Positions 1 to 11,400 of a stretch of DNA of 64,000 nt are shown here, piece by piece. A program made the translations under genes and the position numbers. Under the pieces are notes generated by a model. It was not told the DNA's origin and ran no database searches. It saw only the letters and a list, made by a program, of their open reading frames with translations. The stretch's first letter is position 1. Each line of letters begins with the position of its first letter. This DNA comes from Paraconiothyrium sp. Pb-2020 (taxonomy: Eukaryota > Ascomycota > Dothideomycetes > Pleosporales > Didymosphaeriaceae). Location: assembly GCA_022419385.1 (NCBI GenBank), contig JAJUBI010000007.1:2575768-2639767 (forward strand), read 5' to 3'.

Positions 1-396
1 ATTACAAGTCCAATATTTTGGTTCGGGTCATTAGTAGGTATTCATGCTATGGGCTTGTGTACCCACAAATACCCGACAGCAATATTGCTGTACATTGCAA
101 ACTCACATTTGCGATCCTGTTTGCGTATATTGCTCTGTCCGCTATGATGTTGTATGTGACCCTTGTAATGTTGGCATCTACCTCCCTTATCAGGCAACAA
201 GTACCACATGTAAAATTTGGTCATCCTGGAGGCTTTCGTACGAAATGAACTATAAGATGCCAACTCGCCATTGCTTCTTTGTATACCTGTGTGGACCATT
301 ACACCGCAGCTCGACGTCGACTAATACCATCCATCAAACCAACCCATTGAACCGTCTTTACACCACAATCCAATCAAGTTTTCCACCGTTTCGAAC

Positions 397-699
397 ATGC
401 GTACCACTACCCTCCTCGTCGCTGCCGTCCTGGCTCTCGCCCATACCGTCACCGCCTTGAGTCCTATCGTCGAGCTTTACCCCGACAGCGAAGACTGTAC
501 TGGGCAAAAAATCGTTCTCAACACCACTGGATGTCATAACGTTCTCATCCGAGGCAGTGGAAAGGTCATTCAGGGTGGCGTCTCGGGTTTTTACGGCAAA
601 GACTGTTCGGTCCAGATGGTCGGCGTTATGCTGGCCTCACATGGCTGCTGGAATGCTTATCCAGGTTATTTCAGTTTTTGGCCTGTTAACAGAGACTAG
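397..699 (+). CDS. Small secreted cysteine-containing protein (effector-like)
   Basis: The gene encodes a 100-residue protein from a single exon. Residues 1-20 form a classic signal peptide: a basic start, a hydrophobic core rich in Val, Ala and Leu, and a TVTA cleavage site. The mature chain is about 80 residues with four cysteines (34, 46, 70, 84), enough for two disulfides, and one potential N-glycosylation site (NTT near residue 42). No catalytic motif is visible. Size, secretion signal and even cysteine number fit the fungal small secreted proteins that include many effectors, but I recognise no specific family and claim no function. The ATG is the first in frame and follows a pyrimidine-rich leader. 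Confidence 0.75.
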   Translation: MRTTTLLVAAVLALAHTVTALSPIVELYPDSEDCTGQKIVLNTTGCHNVLIRGSGKVIQGGVSGFYGKDCSVQMVGVMLASHGCWNAYPGYFSFWPVNRD

Positions 700-1215
700 A
701 GGAGGAAGGATATAGATGAGAGTTTTTTGAAGGGCTCCGGTGGAGTGACAGTGAGCATTCTCTGAGACGTGACAGGTGGGGTGATGCAAGATTTGGCGGA
801 AATCTAACTGGAATCACAACCATATTAAATACCCCAATGTAAATACACCGCGATCAATCGCAGCCGGCTCATACATGATCGGTGAAAGCCTTTACGACTA
901 TTCCGAGTTCATGTCACAATAATGAATTCAGCTGTCGTGGAGTAGCAGCACGTCTGCGCATTCGTTTGGCCAGGCACGGAAATACTTGCAGAATAATTTG
1001 TCATCTCGGCCTCAATTAAGGCGCTATGAAGGGCGGACTAAAGTACACGTCTAATGGTAGATAGTGCTACGCATCCAACTCGACGTTCGGACGGAGATCT
1101 GAGCTTTACCTGATGCGGTTAGCTTAATCATGTGCTCTCGCGCCGAAACTGAGCTCACTCCAAGCTCCGCTACGAATGCGTCACTTCATCGCGTCTGCCA
1201 TGTTACCCACCCTCA
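700..1215. other. Intergenic region upstream of HER2
   Basis: There is no convincing reading frame or RNA gene. The interval should hold the 3' end of the secreted-protein transcript and the HER2 promoter. I see no clear TATA box. Confidence 0.6.
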
Positions 1216-2682
1216 ATGTCCCTCCTTAGACATGCCCAACGACACATTGAAAACTTAGGACGGTATGCGCATCTCAATGCCTTCGTCAACACTGTCGACG
1301 CCGATTCTATCAACGCGCGCGTTGCGGCGGCCGTCAACTCATCGCCGACCAGCAATGTAGACGCTCGAAGCCCTCATGGCAGGCTCATTGCCATTAAAGA
1401 CAACATATGTACAGCAGATACGCCTACTACGGCCGCATCTGGGATCTTGAAGAAGTTCATAAGTCCGTACGATGCGACTGTGGTGAGGCAGCTGCGCGAG
1501 GCAGGTGCGATTGTGGTGGGAAAGACCAACATGGATGAATTTGGGATGGGGTCGCATAATATACACTCGCACTTTGGAAGAACAAAATATGAGCAGAAGG
1601 ACGGGGATCGAAGCGTGGGTGGCAGCTCAGGCGGAAGCGCTGTTGCGGTTGCGACAGGGCAGTGTTGGGCCGCATTAGGAACCGATACGGGGGGCTCTGT
1701 TAGGCTGCCTGCTGCGTATACTGGGACGATCGGATTCAAGCCGAGCTATGGCTTGCTCAGTCGCTGGGGTGTCATCGCTTACGCAAATTCGCTCGACACC
1801 GTTGGGATATTGGGAAACAATATGGACAGCGTCGAAGGCCTCTTCGACGTCACGAATGAATACGACCACCAAGATCCTACGTCCCTGGACTCTTCAACGC
1901 GTTCTCAGCTTCCTACAGAGGGTCCAGCACCATCAAAGTCCTTAAGAATAGGAGTTCCGATGGATTATAACATCTCGACCCTCGATCCGACCGTCCGGAA
2001 AGCATGGTTGCGTTCTCTACGACTTCTCCAAGAGCGCGGACATAGTCTGCACAAAGTGAAACTACCAGCAACTCAACACGCACTCTCGGCTTACTACGTC
2101 CTCGCCCCTGCAGAGGCATCCAGCAACCTAGCCAAGTACGATGGCATCCGGTACGGTTCGAGGACGGAAGGCAAAGACGGTACAGCCGACAGTGTGTTAT
2201 TCGCGAAGACCCGCGGGGAAGGCTTCGGACCTGAAGTACAAAGAAGAATCCTGCTAGGTGCTTTCTCGCTCAGCGCTCAGGCTATCGACAACTACTTCAT
2301 TCAAGCTCAGAAAGTGAGGAGATTGGTGCAGCAAGATTTCAACAAAGCATTCGCGAACCCTAATCCACTGCTCAACTCCCAAGCCGAGGTGAACGTGAAT
2401 GGCGTAGATGTTCTTCTGTGTCCTACCGCACCGACGTTGGCACCTAGGCTTTCCGAGATTCAAAAGCAGAAGCCCTTGCAAGCATACATGAACGATGTAT
2501 TTACAGTGCCTGCGAGCTTGGCTGGGCTTCCCGCTATCAGTGTCCCTGTGCAGGAGGACGATAATGCTGTCGACGCAGAAAGGTCGGAAGCCGCCGGGAT
2601 GCAGATCATCGGGCAGTACGGCGACGATAAGTTGGTGCTTGCTCTCGGGAAACAGCTTTTGGAAGCAGCTAAAGTTGGATAA
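1216..2682 (+). CDS. HER2: Mitochondrial glutamyl-tRNA(Gln) amidotransferase subunit A
   Basis: The 488-residue intronless product is an amidase-signature enzyme. GatA hydrolyses glutamine to supply ammonia for converting misacylated Glu-tRNA(Gln) to Gln-tRNA(Gln) inside mitochondria, as part of the GatFAB complex in fungi. The Ser-Ser-Lys triad is visible: Lys61 in IAIKDNIC, the cis-Ser in VGGSSGGSA (near 137) and the nucleophile Ser161 in TDTGGSVRLPA, with spacing matching bacterial GatA. Length is normal for the family. There is no long presequence, although the first 20 residues are basic. The start is the first ATG in frame and gives the expected N-terminus. Other amidases share the signature, but the NMDEFGMGS segment is typical of GatA. 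Confidence 0.93.
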   Translation: MSLLRHAQRHIENLGRYAHLNAFVNTVDADSINARVAAAVNSSPTSNVDARSPHGRLIAIKDNICTADTPTTAASGILKKFISPYDATVVRQLREAGAIVVGKTNMDEFGMGSHNIHSHFGRTKYEQKDGDRSVGGSSGGSAVAVATGQCWAALGTDTGGSVRLPAAYTGTIGFKPSYGLLSRWGVIAYANSLDTVGILGNNMDSVEGLFDVTNEYDHQDPTSLDSSTRSQLPTEGPAPSKSLRIGVPMDYNISTLDPTVRKAWLRSLRLLQERGHSLHKVKLPATQHALSAYYVLAPAEASSNLAKYDGIRYGSRTEGKDGTADSVLFAKTRGEGFGPEVQRRILLGAFSLSAQAIDNYFIQAQKVRRLVQQDFNKAFANPNPLLNSQAEVNVNGVDVLLCPTAPTLAPRLSEIQKQKPLQAYMNDVFTVPASLAGLPAISVPVQEDDNAVDAERSEAAGMQIIGQYGDDKLVLALGKQLLEAAKVG

Positions 2683-3105
2683 CGTAGCGATCCTGTACGA
2701 TAATGTAAGAAGAATACAGAAATATTCAGAAACCAACCAGGATTCCACCTTCCGAAGTAGGAGGATCTAAGCTGCGGAAATCTTTTTTCCGAATTGGCAT
2801 TCATGAATACTCAAGCATTAAACTTCACTGAGAAGCCCGTCGTACCTGGGCCAGCACGGAAGGGAGCATAGATGTCACGCGGACATGGTAATAGCGAAGT
2901 GACGTAGACACAGAACAAGCGTCTCCATTGATGCACTACGTAACCGGGTGCGGGCGGGTGCGAGCCGTGATATGTGCCTCTATTGTCCTCCTTCAACTCC
3001 CCATTCGTAATTCCCTATCGGATCTCATTGTCCACGCAACGATCTGACAGTGCTCAGAAGTGAAGAGGTCCGGCGAAAGCGAGTGAAGGTTGCACGATAA
3101 CGTGG
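2683..3105. other. Intergenic region between convergent HER2 and metallothionein genes
   Basis: No gene is visible. The interval should hold the 3' ends of two convergent transcripts. Confidence 0.6.
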
Positions 3106-3297
3106 TTAGTGGCTGCAAGAGCCGCATCCGCAGTTGTTGCAGTTGCCGGCGCAGTTGGCGCAAGACTGGCAGGAGCTGGAATTGGTCATGTCAGCATATA
3201 CTCGCACATGTTGCCTGCAAGAGCTTGCGCGAGGAACACAGTCCGACGAGAAACCCCTCAAGATAAGGGCAGCAAGGTGCACGTACCAGGGCGACAT
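3106..3297 (-). CDS. Metallothionein, 26 residues, two exons
   Basis: Joining exon 1 (3287-3297) to exon 2 (3106-3175) across a 111-nt intron gives a 26-residue protein with eight cysteines (4, 6, 9, 12, 16, 19, 21, 24). It starts MSPCSCQSC and ends CGCGSCSH. The intron has a GTACGT donor, a GCTGAC branch-like site and a TTCCAG acceptor. Splicing creates the first Cys codon across the junction. Such tiny Cys-rich chains with no aromatic residues are fungal copper or cadmium metallothioneins, cytosolic metal chelators; the well-known Neurospora protein has a similar length. Without splicing, an ATG inside the intron would give a 27-residue version with Met-Thr-Asn-Ser-Ser at its start, so the Cys-rich part is coding either way. 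A TATA box lies about 110 bp upstream. Confidence 0.85.
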   Translation of the reverse strand: MSPWYVHLAALILRGFSSDCVPRASSCRQHVRVYADMTNSSSCQSCANCAGNCNNCGCGSCSH

Positions 3298-3406
3298 GTT
3301 GAGTGATTGGTAGCTGGAAGGCTTGATCGGTGCTGGGTTGGTGCTTGATTGGTTGGCTTGAGTGCTGGAGTTCGTGGTTGACCATCAAGGTGCGCAACCA
3401 CGGCTC

Positions 3407-3414
3407 TATATATA
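3407..3414 (-). promoter_or_regulatory. TATA box of the metallothionein gene
   Basis: TATATATA lies 110 bp upstream of the metallothionein ATG on the same strand, a usual fungal core-promoter distance. Further upstream (3489-3533) there is a run of overlapping GCATGC and CATATG palindromes that could hold regulator sites; I cannot assign a factor. Confidence 0.6.
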
Positions 3415-5815
3415 CTTGTTTCCACGACCGGGCCTTCTTCGCCATCTGACCACATCCTCTTTGCTTTGGTCTAGCTCGCGGGAAAAGCACGCATACGCAT
3501 GCCACGCGCATATGCATGGCACATATGGAGGCCTCCATCTCCTGGGCTGCCACACGTGCTCGAGCAAATAGCATACACCGTGTGGGCCATGCGACCCGCT
3601 TGGCTACGAGGCTGAGTGGACTCATATGATGGGGCGCCGGCCGATGAGAGTTAATCAGGGGAGTGGTGAGTTGTCACTGGTGTTGAGGCCTATGGGGCGT
3701 GAATACGGCACACCAATTCGAGACAACAAGCGGAGATCTCGTTGTCATGGCTTGCAGCGTGGGGTTTCCCAATAGGTGCCGAGGCGCGAGTGCATGATGG
3801 AGGCCCAGATAGTCCGCAGAGAGCGGGCCGTCTCGCGCGGGGTCTGTGTCACCCTGAGGTGAGACTTGCCTGCGAGCAGCATCCAGGGCACTTTTGGTGT
3901 TTTCAGTGCAAGTAGCATTGTGTAGGGGTCCTACGCAAATTGCTCGCAGATTGCTCGATGCGAGACATGCGTGCTTGCTCGCATTCAATCGAAGAACTGC
4001 CGGAGCATGACATGCGCTGGTACAGCACGTCCAATGATAACGGTCGCCAGCAAGCTAACATGGGCAACCGACTCCGAGTATTATTCGCACGTATAGCCCA
4101 ACCCCTCATCACTGTCACAGACCCTGCCGCTCGGGTTCCCGAACGGAGAAGGTGTGCCTCGTCTTCGACCGACTCACCCTACCTAGGTATTCCTGCCTTG
4201 GGCCTTGCCATCCGATGTGCCGCCATCTTCTTTTGCAAGCCACCCTGCAAAGCTAATGAACAATCACAAGGTCTCTGGTGACATTACATGTGACTTTGAG
4301 GGAGACCCATTGCCCTTCCTATCTGCCTAGTTGACCTAGCCTGCAACGCTACATTCACACACAAGTCTCTTGGTAACCAAGTATCTCGGGTCGCTCCGCG
4401 CCTCGGGAGGCCTTGAGATGTGGAGAGAATGTCAGAATACTCATCGATGGAATTGCTAGAGTGCCATCTCAGCGCGATCCTCCTCGTGAACTTCGGCTTC
4501 TCCGTTTGGCCTGTAAACCTCAAGCAGAAATCCCGTACATTTTGGTATTCTAGTGTCATCAAAAATTGCGCAAGTGCTTGTTCCGGTTGGCCCGAAGGAT
4601 CTAAGTGATCATGGCGGCCATCGGTCCGGTCCTAGCCCCTAGACTAGTTTTGTTGCTCTACTGCGGTGTCGTGTCGCAGACGTGATCAACATTGCAGAAT
4701 CGCGTCTGAATTTCTATTCTGGAGATCGCCTTAAGACTCTGAGACTTTGATCCTGTTTGCGTTGTCTGCCACTTGTACTTGCCATACCCCGTACTGGTAC
4801 CCGATATTCCAGTTCCTTTACAGCGTAATCGCCATCTGCAAATATCCTTACCTTTCTAGTGATATTGTCAGGAAGCAAGGGCGATTTTCCACCCACTAGA
4901 ATGTCTCTTTCCTCGACCAATCCACATTTACTAGAAAGATTTGAGGGCTTGTTGATGACTGCGCATCATGGGCATCACTTAGCCCTTCTAGCCGCGGTTC
5001 CCTTCCTACCCACCTTTCAATCCCACGCTACTTCCTTCTAACTGGATCCCTTGTTCACTACGAATGTCACACTACCAGCTTTTAGGACCTATGTCAGCGC
5101 TTAGCTCGTTGAAAGTTGGGAGACGGACCAACGCCCCAACCCAATCTGACCCTCCGGCGAGCTACTCGTACATCTGAATTCCTCCGCAGGACCCTTCGAG
5201 GACGGTTCCCCTGCGGCATTCTAAAGCTCTAATTATCACTGACTTTCGCTCACCGAAACACCCAATACGATACCCGCACTCAGTTTCATCCTTCTTCTAC
5301 TCTAAGCATTCGCCGCAGTACTACGATTTGCGGAGGACTTCACAAAACTATCTACCCTCTCTTGTTCAAGAGATCACCCTGGGCTAATACATTCATTCAT
5401 TCATTCAACGGATACTCCTTTTACAGGCAGGTGTATGCTAGCGGAAAGACAATACAACCACCCCTGCGCAAGTGCCGTTCGCACCATGCCATACCATGTT
5501 GCTTATAGTTGCCATCCACCAAAGACTTATCCCAAATTGCGTTTCGCAATCATAATAGGAAAGCAATTACATTCGGATACAACCCCAAATCAGTATCTGT
5601 CAAGTCGAAAATAGAAAAAACTTCACATATAATCTCACGAAGCGCGGACCTGACCCTACGCAGTGTTCCGTTGTTACGTTTTACTTACTTTTGATTGAAT
5701 ATGGACTTTTGTCTATCATAACCGTCATTAATGACATGCCATCACTCATCCCTCCGTTCTAATTTTAAGGCCACTTCCCCCCTCCAAGCAGAGGGCCAAG
5801 CAGAGGATGCCCACC
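3415..5815. other. Long intergenic region, 2.4 kb
   Basis: I find no reading frame with recognisable protein features on either strand and no tRNA. There is a trivial (ATTC)n stretch near 5389-5406. The interval lies between the divergent upstream region of the metallothionein gene and the 3' end of the mutase gene. Untranslated or noncoding transcripts cannot be excluded. Confidence 0.5.
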
Positions 5816-7704
5816 CTACGAGCTCCCCGCCTGCTTAACCAACTCAGAAACCTTCCTGGCCAAATCTTCTGCCTCGGCCTTCGTCGCCGCCTCCGCATAC
5901 ACCCTCACCGCATCCTCTGTTCCACTCGCTCTCGCAAAGCTCCTCCCCTGCCTGACCTTGCTGACCTCGGCATCAATCTGCTTTTGCAACCCTTCAGGGC
6001 TCGTAAGTTTTCTCTCTGCATCCGTTGTCTTAAAGATAGTGCGGTCCTTGACGAGGACCTTGAGGAGCCGGTTAGGCAGATCGGTGTAGGTAGAGAGCCA
6101 TTCCTGGGGACCCCAGCTTTTGTGCGCAAGGACGACTTCTACGAGGAGCATGTCCGAGAGGGCGTCGCCTACGGATTGGTTGATAAGGTCGATGCAGGCG
6201 CGAAGGACAGATAAAGCCTCAGCCTGGCCAGGGTTCTTGGGCTCGTACTTGGCGATCTGTTCCAGGGTGTCATTGGAGAAGATCACGGTGCCGTGCCCGT
6301 TCGCCTCGAAGTACACGCCAATGTCGAGCTTCTCTGCCGCGTGGTGTAGGTGCTTTACACCAGTGGGGGTGCAGTCGACCTTGAGTTTGAGGTGCTGCTC
6401 GACGTATTGGGTTGCAGCGCCGTTTGCGTAGGCGGTTTGCACGACGCCGATTCTGATGGTGTCGGCGAGGCCGGCGAGACGAACTTGGTCGCCAAGGAAG
6501 GAGGCGACGAGCGTGGCGATGCGGTCACCATCGAGGAGGCGGAAGACGTTGGACGAGTCTTTGAAGTAGAAGACAACGCGGTCGGCGTCGCCATCGAGGG
6601 AGCAGCAGCGGTCGCCGGGACCGGTCTTGGAGGAGGGAGGCGCGCGCTGGTTGGTCTTGACGAAGTCGGCGCCGCACTGAAGCTGTCAGCACACTCTATT
6701 CAAGTCAGGATAATGGTAGTCTTACGTCAACATTCAGGCTCTCTGGCTTGATGACATTGTCGTTGACAACGTGGATCTCCAGCGCCTCCTCCTTGGGCGG
6801 GAGATGCTTGATGAGCTCAATCAACTTGGGCCCACCCACACCATTCGCACAATCGACTGTCAAGCTACCCGACGGCTTCCTGCCCTTCAACGCAGTCTTG
6901 AATGCCGCTCCAAACTTCTCGTAGTAGCCCTTTTCGGTTGGCGTGCCGTACGCATCCTTGGTGCCCTCCGTGTTCAGGCACCGTACCATGTAGTGCAGTT
7001 GTGGGGTGGTCAAGAAGCCGTAATCCTTGACCTCGGCGCCCGCAGCCTTCAAGCCATCTTGCACGCAGCCCAATAAGCGGGCGCCCGAGGCGCGCGTGTC
7101 CCTGGCTACTACGACACGGGCGGGAGCCTCGAGGTCGATCTTGTACTTTGAGGCGATGTCCTGGTAGAACTTGAATACCTCGTCTCCGTTGGCCTTGTTG
7201 GCCATCTCGGTGCTGAGGACCTCCCATTCTTCTTGCAGCATGTTGCCCTTCCCAATTGTTAGCTTCAGTCCTCCCAAACATTAGTCCGTTACACCCACCA
7301 GCGGCTCGACCAGCTTGACGCCATTGTCCTCAGGCGGATTATGCGAGGCCGTGATCATAACACCGATCCATTTTCCCTTTAGCGAGCGCGATCGCAGGGC
7401 AGCAACAAGACCAACGCGGGTGAGCACCGAATCAAGGACGTCGCTACATCCGTAAGCTTGCGTTCATGCGATCGGTGTCGTCTGGAGGCGGGGCGGGGCC
7501 GGAGGGCTGGATGGCGGGCAAGTACTGAGGGGATGCAGAGGGATATGAGGGTATCTTACGCCTTTGTCCTAAACTTCGGTACTGTTAGCCTGTTTTCTAC
7601 ATGCCCTCTCTATGTGAAGCACTTACCCCAGCAGTTCCATACGTATACTGTAGACCCTCAGGCGCGGGGTGCTTCTGGACGGCCTCGACGATGGGGTTCG
7701 ACAT
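5816..7704 (-). CDS. PCM1: Phosphoacetylglucosamine mutase, five exons
   Basis: Exons 7627-7704, 7560-7573, 7299-7443, 6726-7247 and 5816-6676 join in phase to give 539 residues, close to the human and yeast enzymes. The cytosolic enzyme interconverts GlcNAc-6-P and GlcNAc-1-P, the step before UDP-GlcNAc for chitin, N-glycans and GPI anchors. The TAGFR segment is split by intron 1. The phosphoserine loop TASHNP puts the active Ser at residue 64, and DNGVK follows. The Mg site DGDADR is at 281-286, and the phosphate-binding RASGTEDAVRVYAEA lies near the C-terminus. The third intron uses donor GTGGGT, so that EPLG joins NML as in the family. Exon 2 is only 14 nt. Intact and confident. Confidence 0.95.
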
Positions 7705-8478
7705 TGTGGCTCAGTCTCGACTCAACAATCGATATGGCACAATTGTAAAGCCGTATAGTAGAATGACAAGTGGCCTAGAGTGTAGTTTAGGATGTCAAAA
7801 AGAAAAAACGGAAGGCTAACAAGAAACCAGATTTGGCGGGGAAACGGTGTGCACAAGTACTCGCGCGCATTAGGCCCTCAGGAACCCCCCACCAGGGCTG
7901 AGTTGCCCTGAGCCTCAGCGCACAGGCCGACCAATGATGCAGACATGCCACCGCACTTGCCCATTTCGGGCGTCGCCACAAGCTGACGTCGTGGTCCCTG
8001 GCGCGGCGAGCATTCAGCTCTGTCTCAGCTGGATTATCGTGAGAGTAATCGCAACTACCAATTGTTTTAGTACAGTGTTGTGTGGTTACTCTGCACCGCC
8101 TCAACAAGCGGGAACGGAGATGCTTCCGCCCGCTTTTAGCCTCGATGCAACAATAGCTATAGCCCAGCAAATTCTACATGGCGCGTACCGTATACACGAA
8201 TCACGGGTAGCCGCTACGTGCTTCTGGTACAGAACATCTAGCATCACGTCCATTGAAACAGTTGTCGAGTGATGTCACAACAGGAATAGGCTTCTTCTGA
8301 GCTAAACGAGCCAGCCAAGGGCTAAGACCCTACTAGACTGTAGACGGTCCAGATACCATCCATGCCCATAATAAACCTTGTCCAAAGTTCCAGCCAGAAA
8401 GGGGATATTGAGAATACGAACAAGTCAAGTTCGCGAGAGAATAATCAGAAAGCCTGCGGTCCAAGTCCAGGAAACGGC
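7705..8478. other. Intergenic region between PCM1 start and NST1 end
   Basis: No gene is seen. It must contain the PCM1 promoter and the NST1 3' untranslated region. Confidence 0.55.
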
Positions 8479-11400
8479 CTACCCGCTCCAAATCCTCCCA
8501 CCGGCCGCTAAGGCGATGGGGCTACCAATCTCGCCGAGCGTGGGCGGCGGTATGGCACCCGCGTCCACGAACTTGATGTGGCTCAGCTGCCCTGGTGGTG
8601 ATTCTTTATATTCAAGGGACCCGCCGCCGTTGCTGTTGTCCCCGATGATGTCGCATGCCTCCTTGATCTCCTGCATGCCCACCGTAGGTTCGGTAGGCCC
8701 ACGCGCCGACTCGATATGGCTGTGGACCTCCTGAGCGTCCATGTAACCATCTGCACCAGGCTGCCGCATCGACAGCATCTTGCAAGTCGAGCATACTATG
8801 CGTCGGAGCCAGACAAGCCGTTGCTCACCCGGTCCTCGCTGTTCGTGCGGCCGCTGCGCTGACATCATGGGAAATGGGTTACTGAAAATGTTCGACGTTG
8901 GAGAGGTACCCCAGCCTGCACCAGGCATCGGAAACGGCATGCCACCCATCGGTGGCGTTCCCCAGACGCTCGCGTTGTTCGAGCCTGCAAATGGCCCAGG
9001 AATCTCGGGGCGGGGCGCCTGGCACGTCGGCAAATCCGAATCCAAGTGGTGCTCCCCGCAGCGAGCCATGTCCAGGTTGTGTGCTCCTCCTACGTGCCGC
9101 CGTGGGGTTGAATTCGTCAAGATCAAGGTCTTCTGCGTCATCCAACAAAGCTTTGCTCCCCAGATGGTCTGCGAGCTCATCGATTTCACCGTGGCCCTCG
9201 TGAGGCTTGGTGCTGGATGGGCGTTGGATGGGCGCTGGCCGCTGGATGGGATGTGCTCCTGGAGGACCAATAGGGCTGTCCGCGTTCTGCTTATCGAAGG
9301 AGCCTGATGCTTGCCGTGAGTGAGTGGGCATACCCATTCCAAAACCAGGTGGGTGAGTCGGTGTCGGGAAACCTTGCATCGGGCCGAATCCTGGGGGAGG
9401 TCCATCCATAGGGAATCCTCGGCCCATCGGCATTTGATTTGGTGCATGCATGCCTGGAGGTGGGAAACCGCGGAAAGGCTGCACAACAGGCTGGGGCGGG
9501 AACATTGGCATGCTGCGACCGGGACCCATCATGCCTGGCATCTGTCCAGGAAACCCGTTCAGACCAGGCGGCATGTTGCCCATACCCATGTTTGGGGGTA
9601 TCGGCATCCCAGGAGGTGGGCCTATTGGAGGCATTGGCGACGTAGGCTGCGTCGGAGGTGCTGGAGTAGGCTGTTGCGAGGTCGGTGGTTTGGTCAGGAT
9701 GGACTTGGGAATGATGGGAACCTGCGCGTGTGAAGCAGGCGACATCGATTTACTCGAGGGCTTTGGAGATGATCCATGCGAACCTTGCTGCGAGCTTTGA
9801 CGTGGTCTGCTTGGTGTAGGCGCCTTTGGCACGGCCGGTGTTACGTGGGGCGAAGGAAATCCCGTCGAAGAAGCTTGCTTTAGCAACTGAGGTGGTAGAG
9901 CCACAGCGATGGGATGTGAGTTCTTCTTAGCCGGCGCAGCGGTACTCTGAGGAGCGGCTTGCTCTTCTTTCCGTGCCCGTTCCTTCTCTGCTTTCACCTT
10001 GGCCTCACGTTCTCGCCGGTCCTTTTCATCCTGAGCTTTCCTCTCCTTCGCCTCCTTTTCTCTCGCCTCACGTTCTTCGCGCTCCTTCCGCTTAGCTTCT
10101 TCTCGAGCTTTCTTCTCTTGTTGCTTGTGCTCTCGCGTCTTTCGCTCAGCTTCTTGCTGCCGCTCACGTTCCTCTTGTTGTCGACGAACGCGTTCAGCCT
10201 CCTTCCGCTGTTTTTCTTCCTCTTGAGCTTTGCGCTCGGCTTCCTTCTTCCTCCTTTGTTCATCCCTCTTCTTCCGCTGTTCCTCTTGCCTCTTCTCCTC
10301 AGCTGCTTTCAGCTCAGCTTCCTTTGCGGCTTGCTCAGCCTCTTTGCGTGCCTTCTCTTCCAGCTTCAGCTGCTTCTGCTTCTCTTTCTTTTCCTTCTTT
10401 TTCGCCGCTTCCTTAGCTTTCTTCGCGTCCTTGAGCTCCTGTTGCTGGTCTTCTTCCATCAATTCCTGCAGTAGTTGCTCCTGGCGCTCTTTTGCGACCT
10501 TTTCACGATATGCTTGGAGGACCCTCTGTTCGAACATGCGCGCGGCAAATATTTGGAACATCCGTCGCCCTTCTTCCATCCGCTGCTCTTCGGTCATAGT
10601 GTCCTAGGATACATTAGTAAAGATACGAAAGCGCGTCATCCATACGCACTTCTTCATCCTCGTCATCATCCTCGTAGTCCCCGTCTTCATAACCTTCCTC
10701 ATCCTCTTCTTCGTCGTCAAAGTCGTCTTCTTCCGGCGGCGGGTTGTGGTGAGAGTTATGGGGGCCTCCTCGGTACATGGAAGGATGAGCTTGATATTGT
10801 GCCTCTTCCTCTCGCTGCATCCTTCGTTCCGCGAGTTGCTCCATCATTTCGATGAACTTCTTCCCGTCGTTCTTGAGCAGGTCGTCGGCCACCGTTAGGA
10901 TTCCGCCTGGAGAATGCATCAGTCTCTCCCGCAACAGCGACATGACAGATGCAATACCTTTTACTTGTAGACTATTGCCGAACCGGAGAAAATCTGCAGT
11001 TTCCGGCGGTGGTAAGCTTCGCTCTTCCTCGCTGTAGTCTTCCTCAGATGAAATCTCACTATTAGAGTAGTCTTGGTCTCCCTCCTCTTCGTCACCTGAG
11101 TATTCTTCGGGATCGCTGTAGTGCCCCGGCGGGGCATGGGTCGGCATGATCGGGCGAGGGGCCCTGGAAGCAAAACCGTAATTAGCATGAGAGAAAATGT
11201 TACCGGCGGATGTATGGTGGGTCGCATACTGCTCCAATTCTTCGTAGTATGCATCATACAACACTTCAAGCTCCTCTTCAATTGCCGTCCGTTTCCGCCC
11301 GCACACTGTGCAGCTGCACGAATGCTTCTGCTGTTCCTTCATCTTGCGCAGGACCGCCTCCTTCTCGATTTTGACCAACGACTTGCGCTCATCCTCGCCC

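Noticed and set aside
7248..7294. Donor GTGTAA for the third PCM1 intron
   Set aside because: It leaves the next exon out of phase; GTGGGT at 7298 keeps phase and restores EPLGNML.
8796..8828. 33-nt block in the NST1 tail with GTGAGC and CATAG ends
   Set aside because: It keeps phase and would join P to VCSTCKML, which looks good, but 33 nt is below the usual fungal minimum. Left undecided and not used.
9959..10474. Leu/Phe-rich open frame opposite the NST1 coiled coil, resembling a membrane protein
   Set aside because: It is the complement of GAG/AAG-rich codons; antisense of a Glu/Lys coiled coil always gives such a frame.
11164..11203. Intron-like 40-nt block inside NST1 (GTAACA to TTCCAG, with GCTAAT)
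   Set aside because: Removing it shifts the frame and destroys the acidic conserved stretch that follows; the unspliced frame is family-like on both sides.
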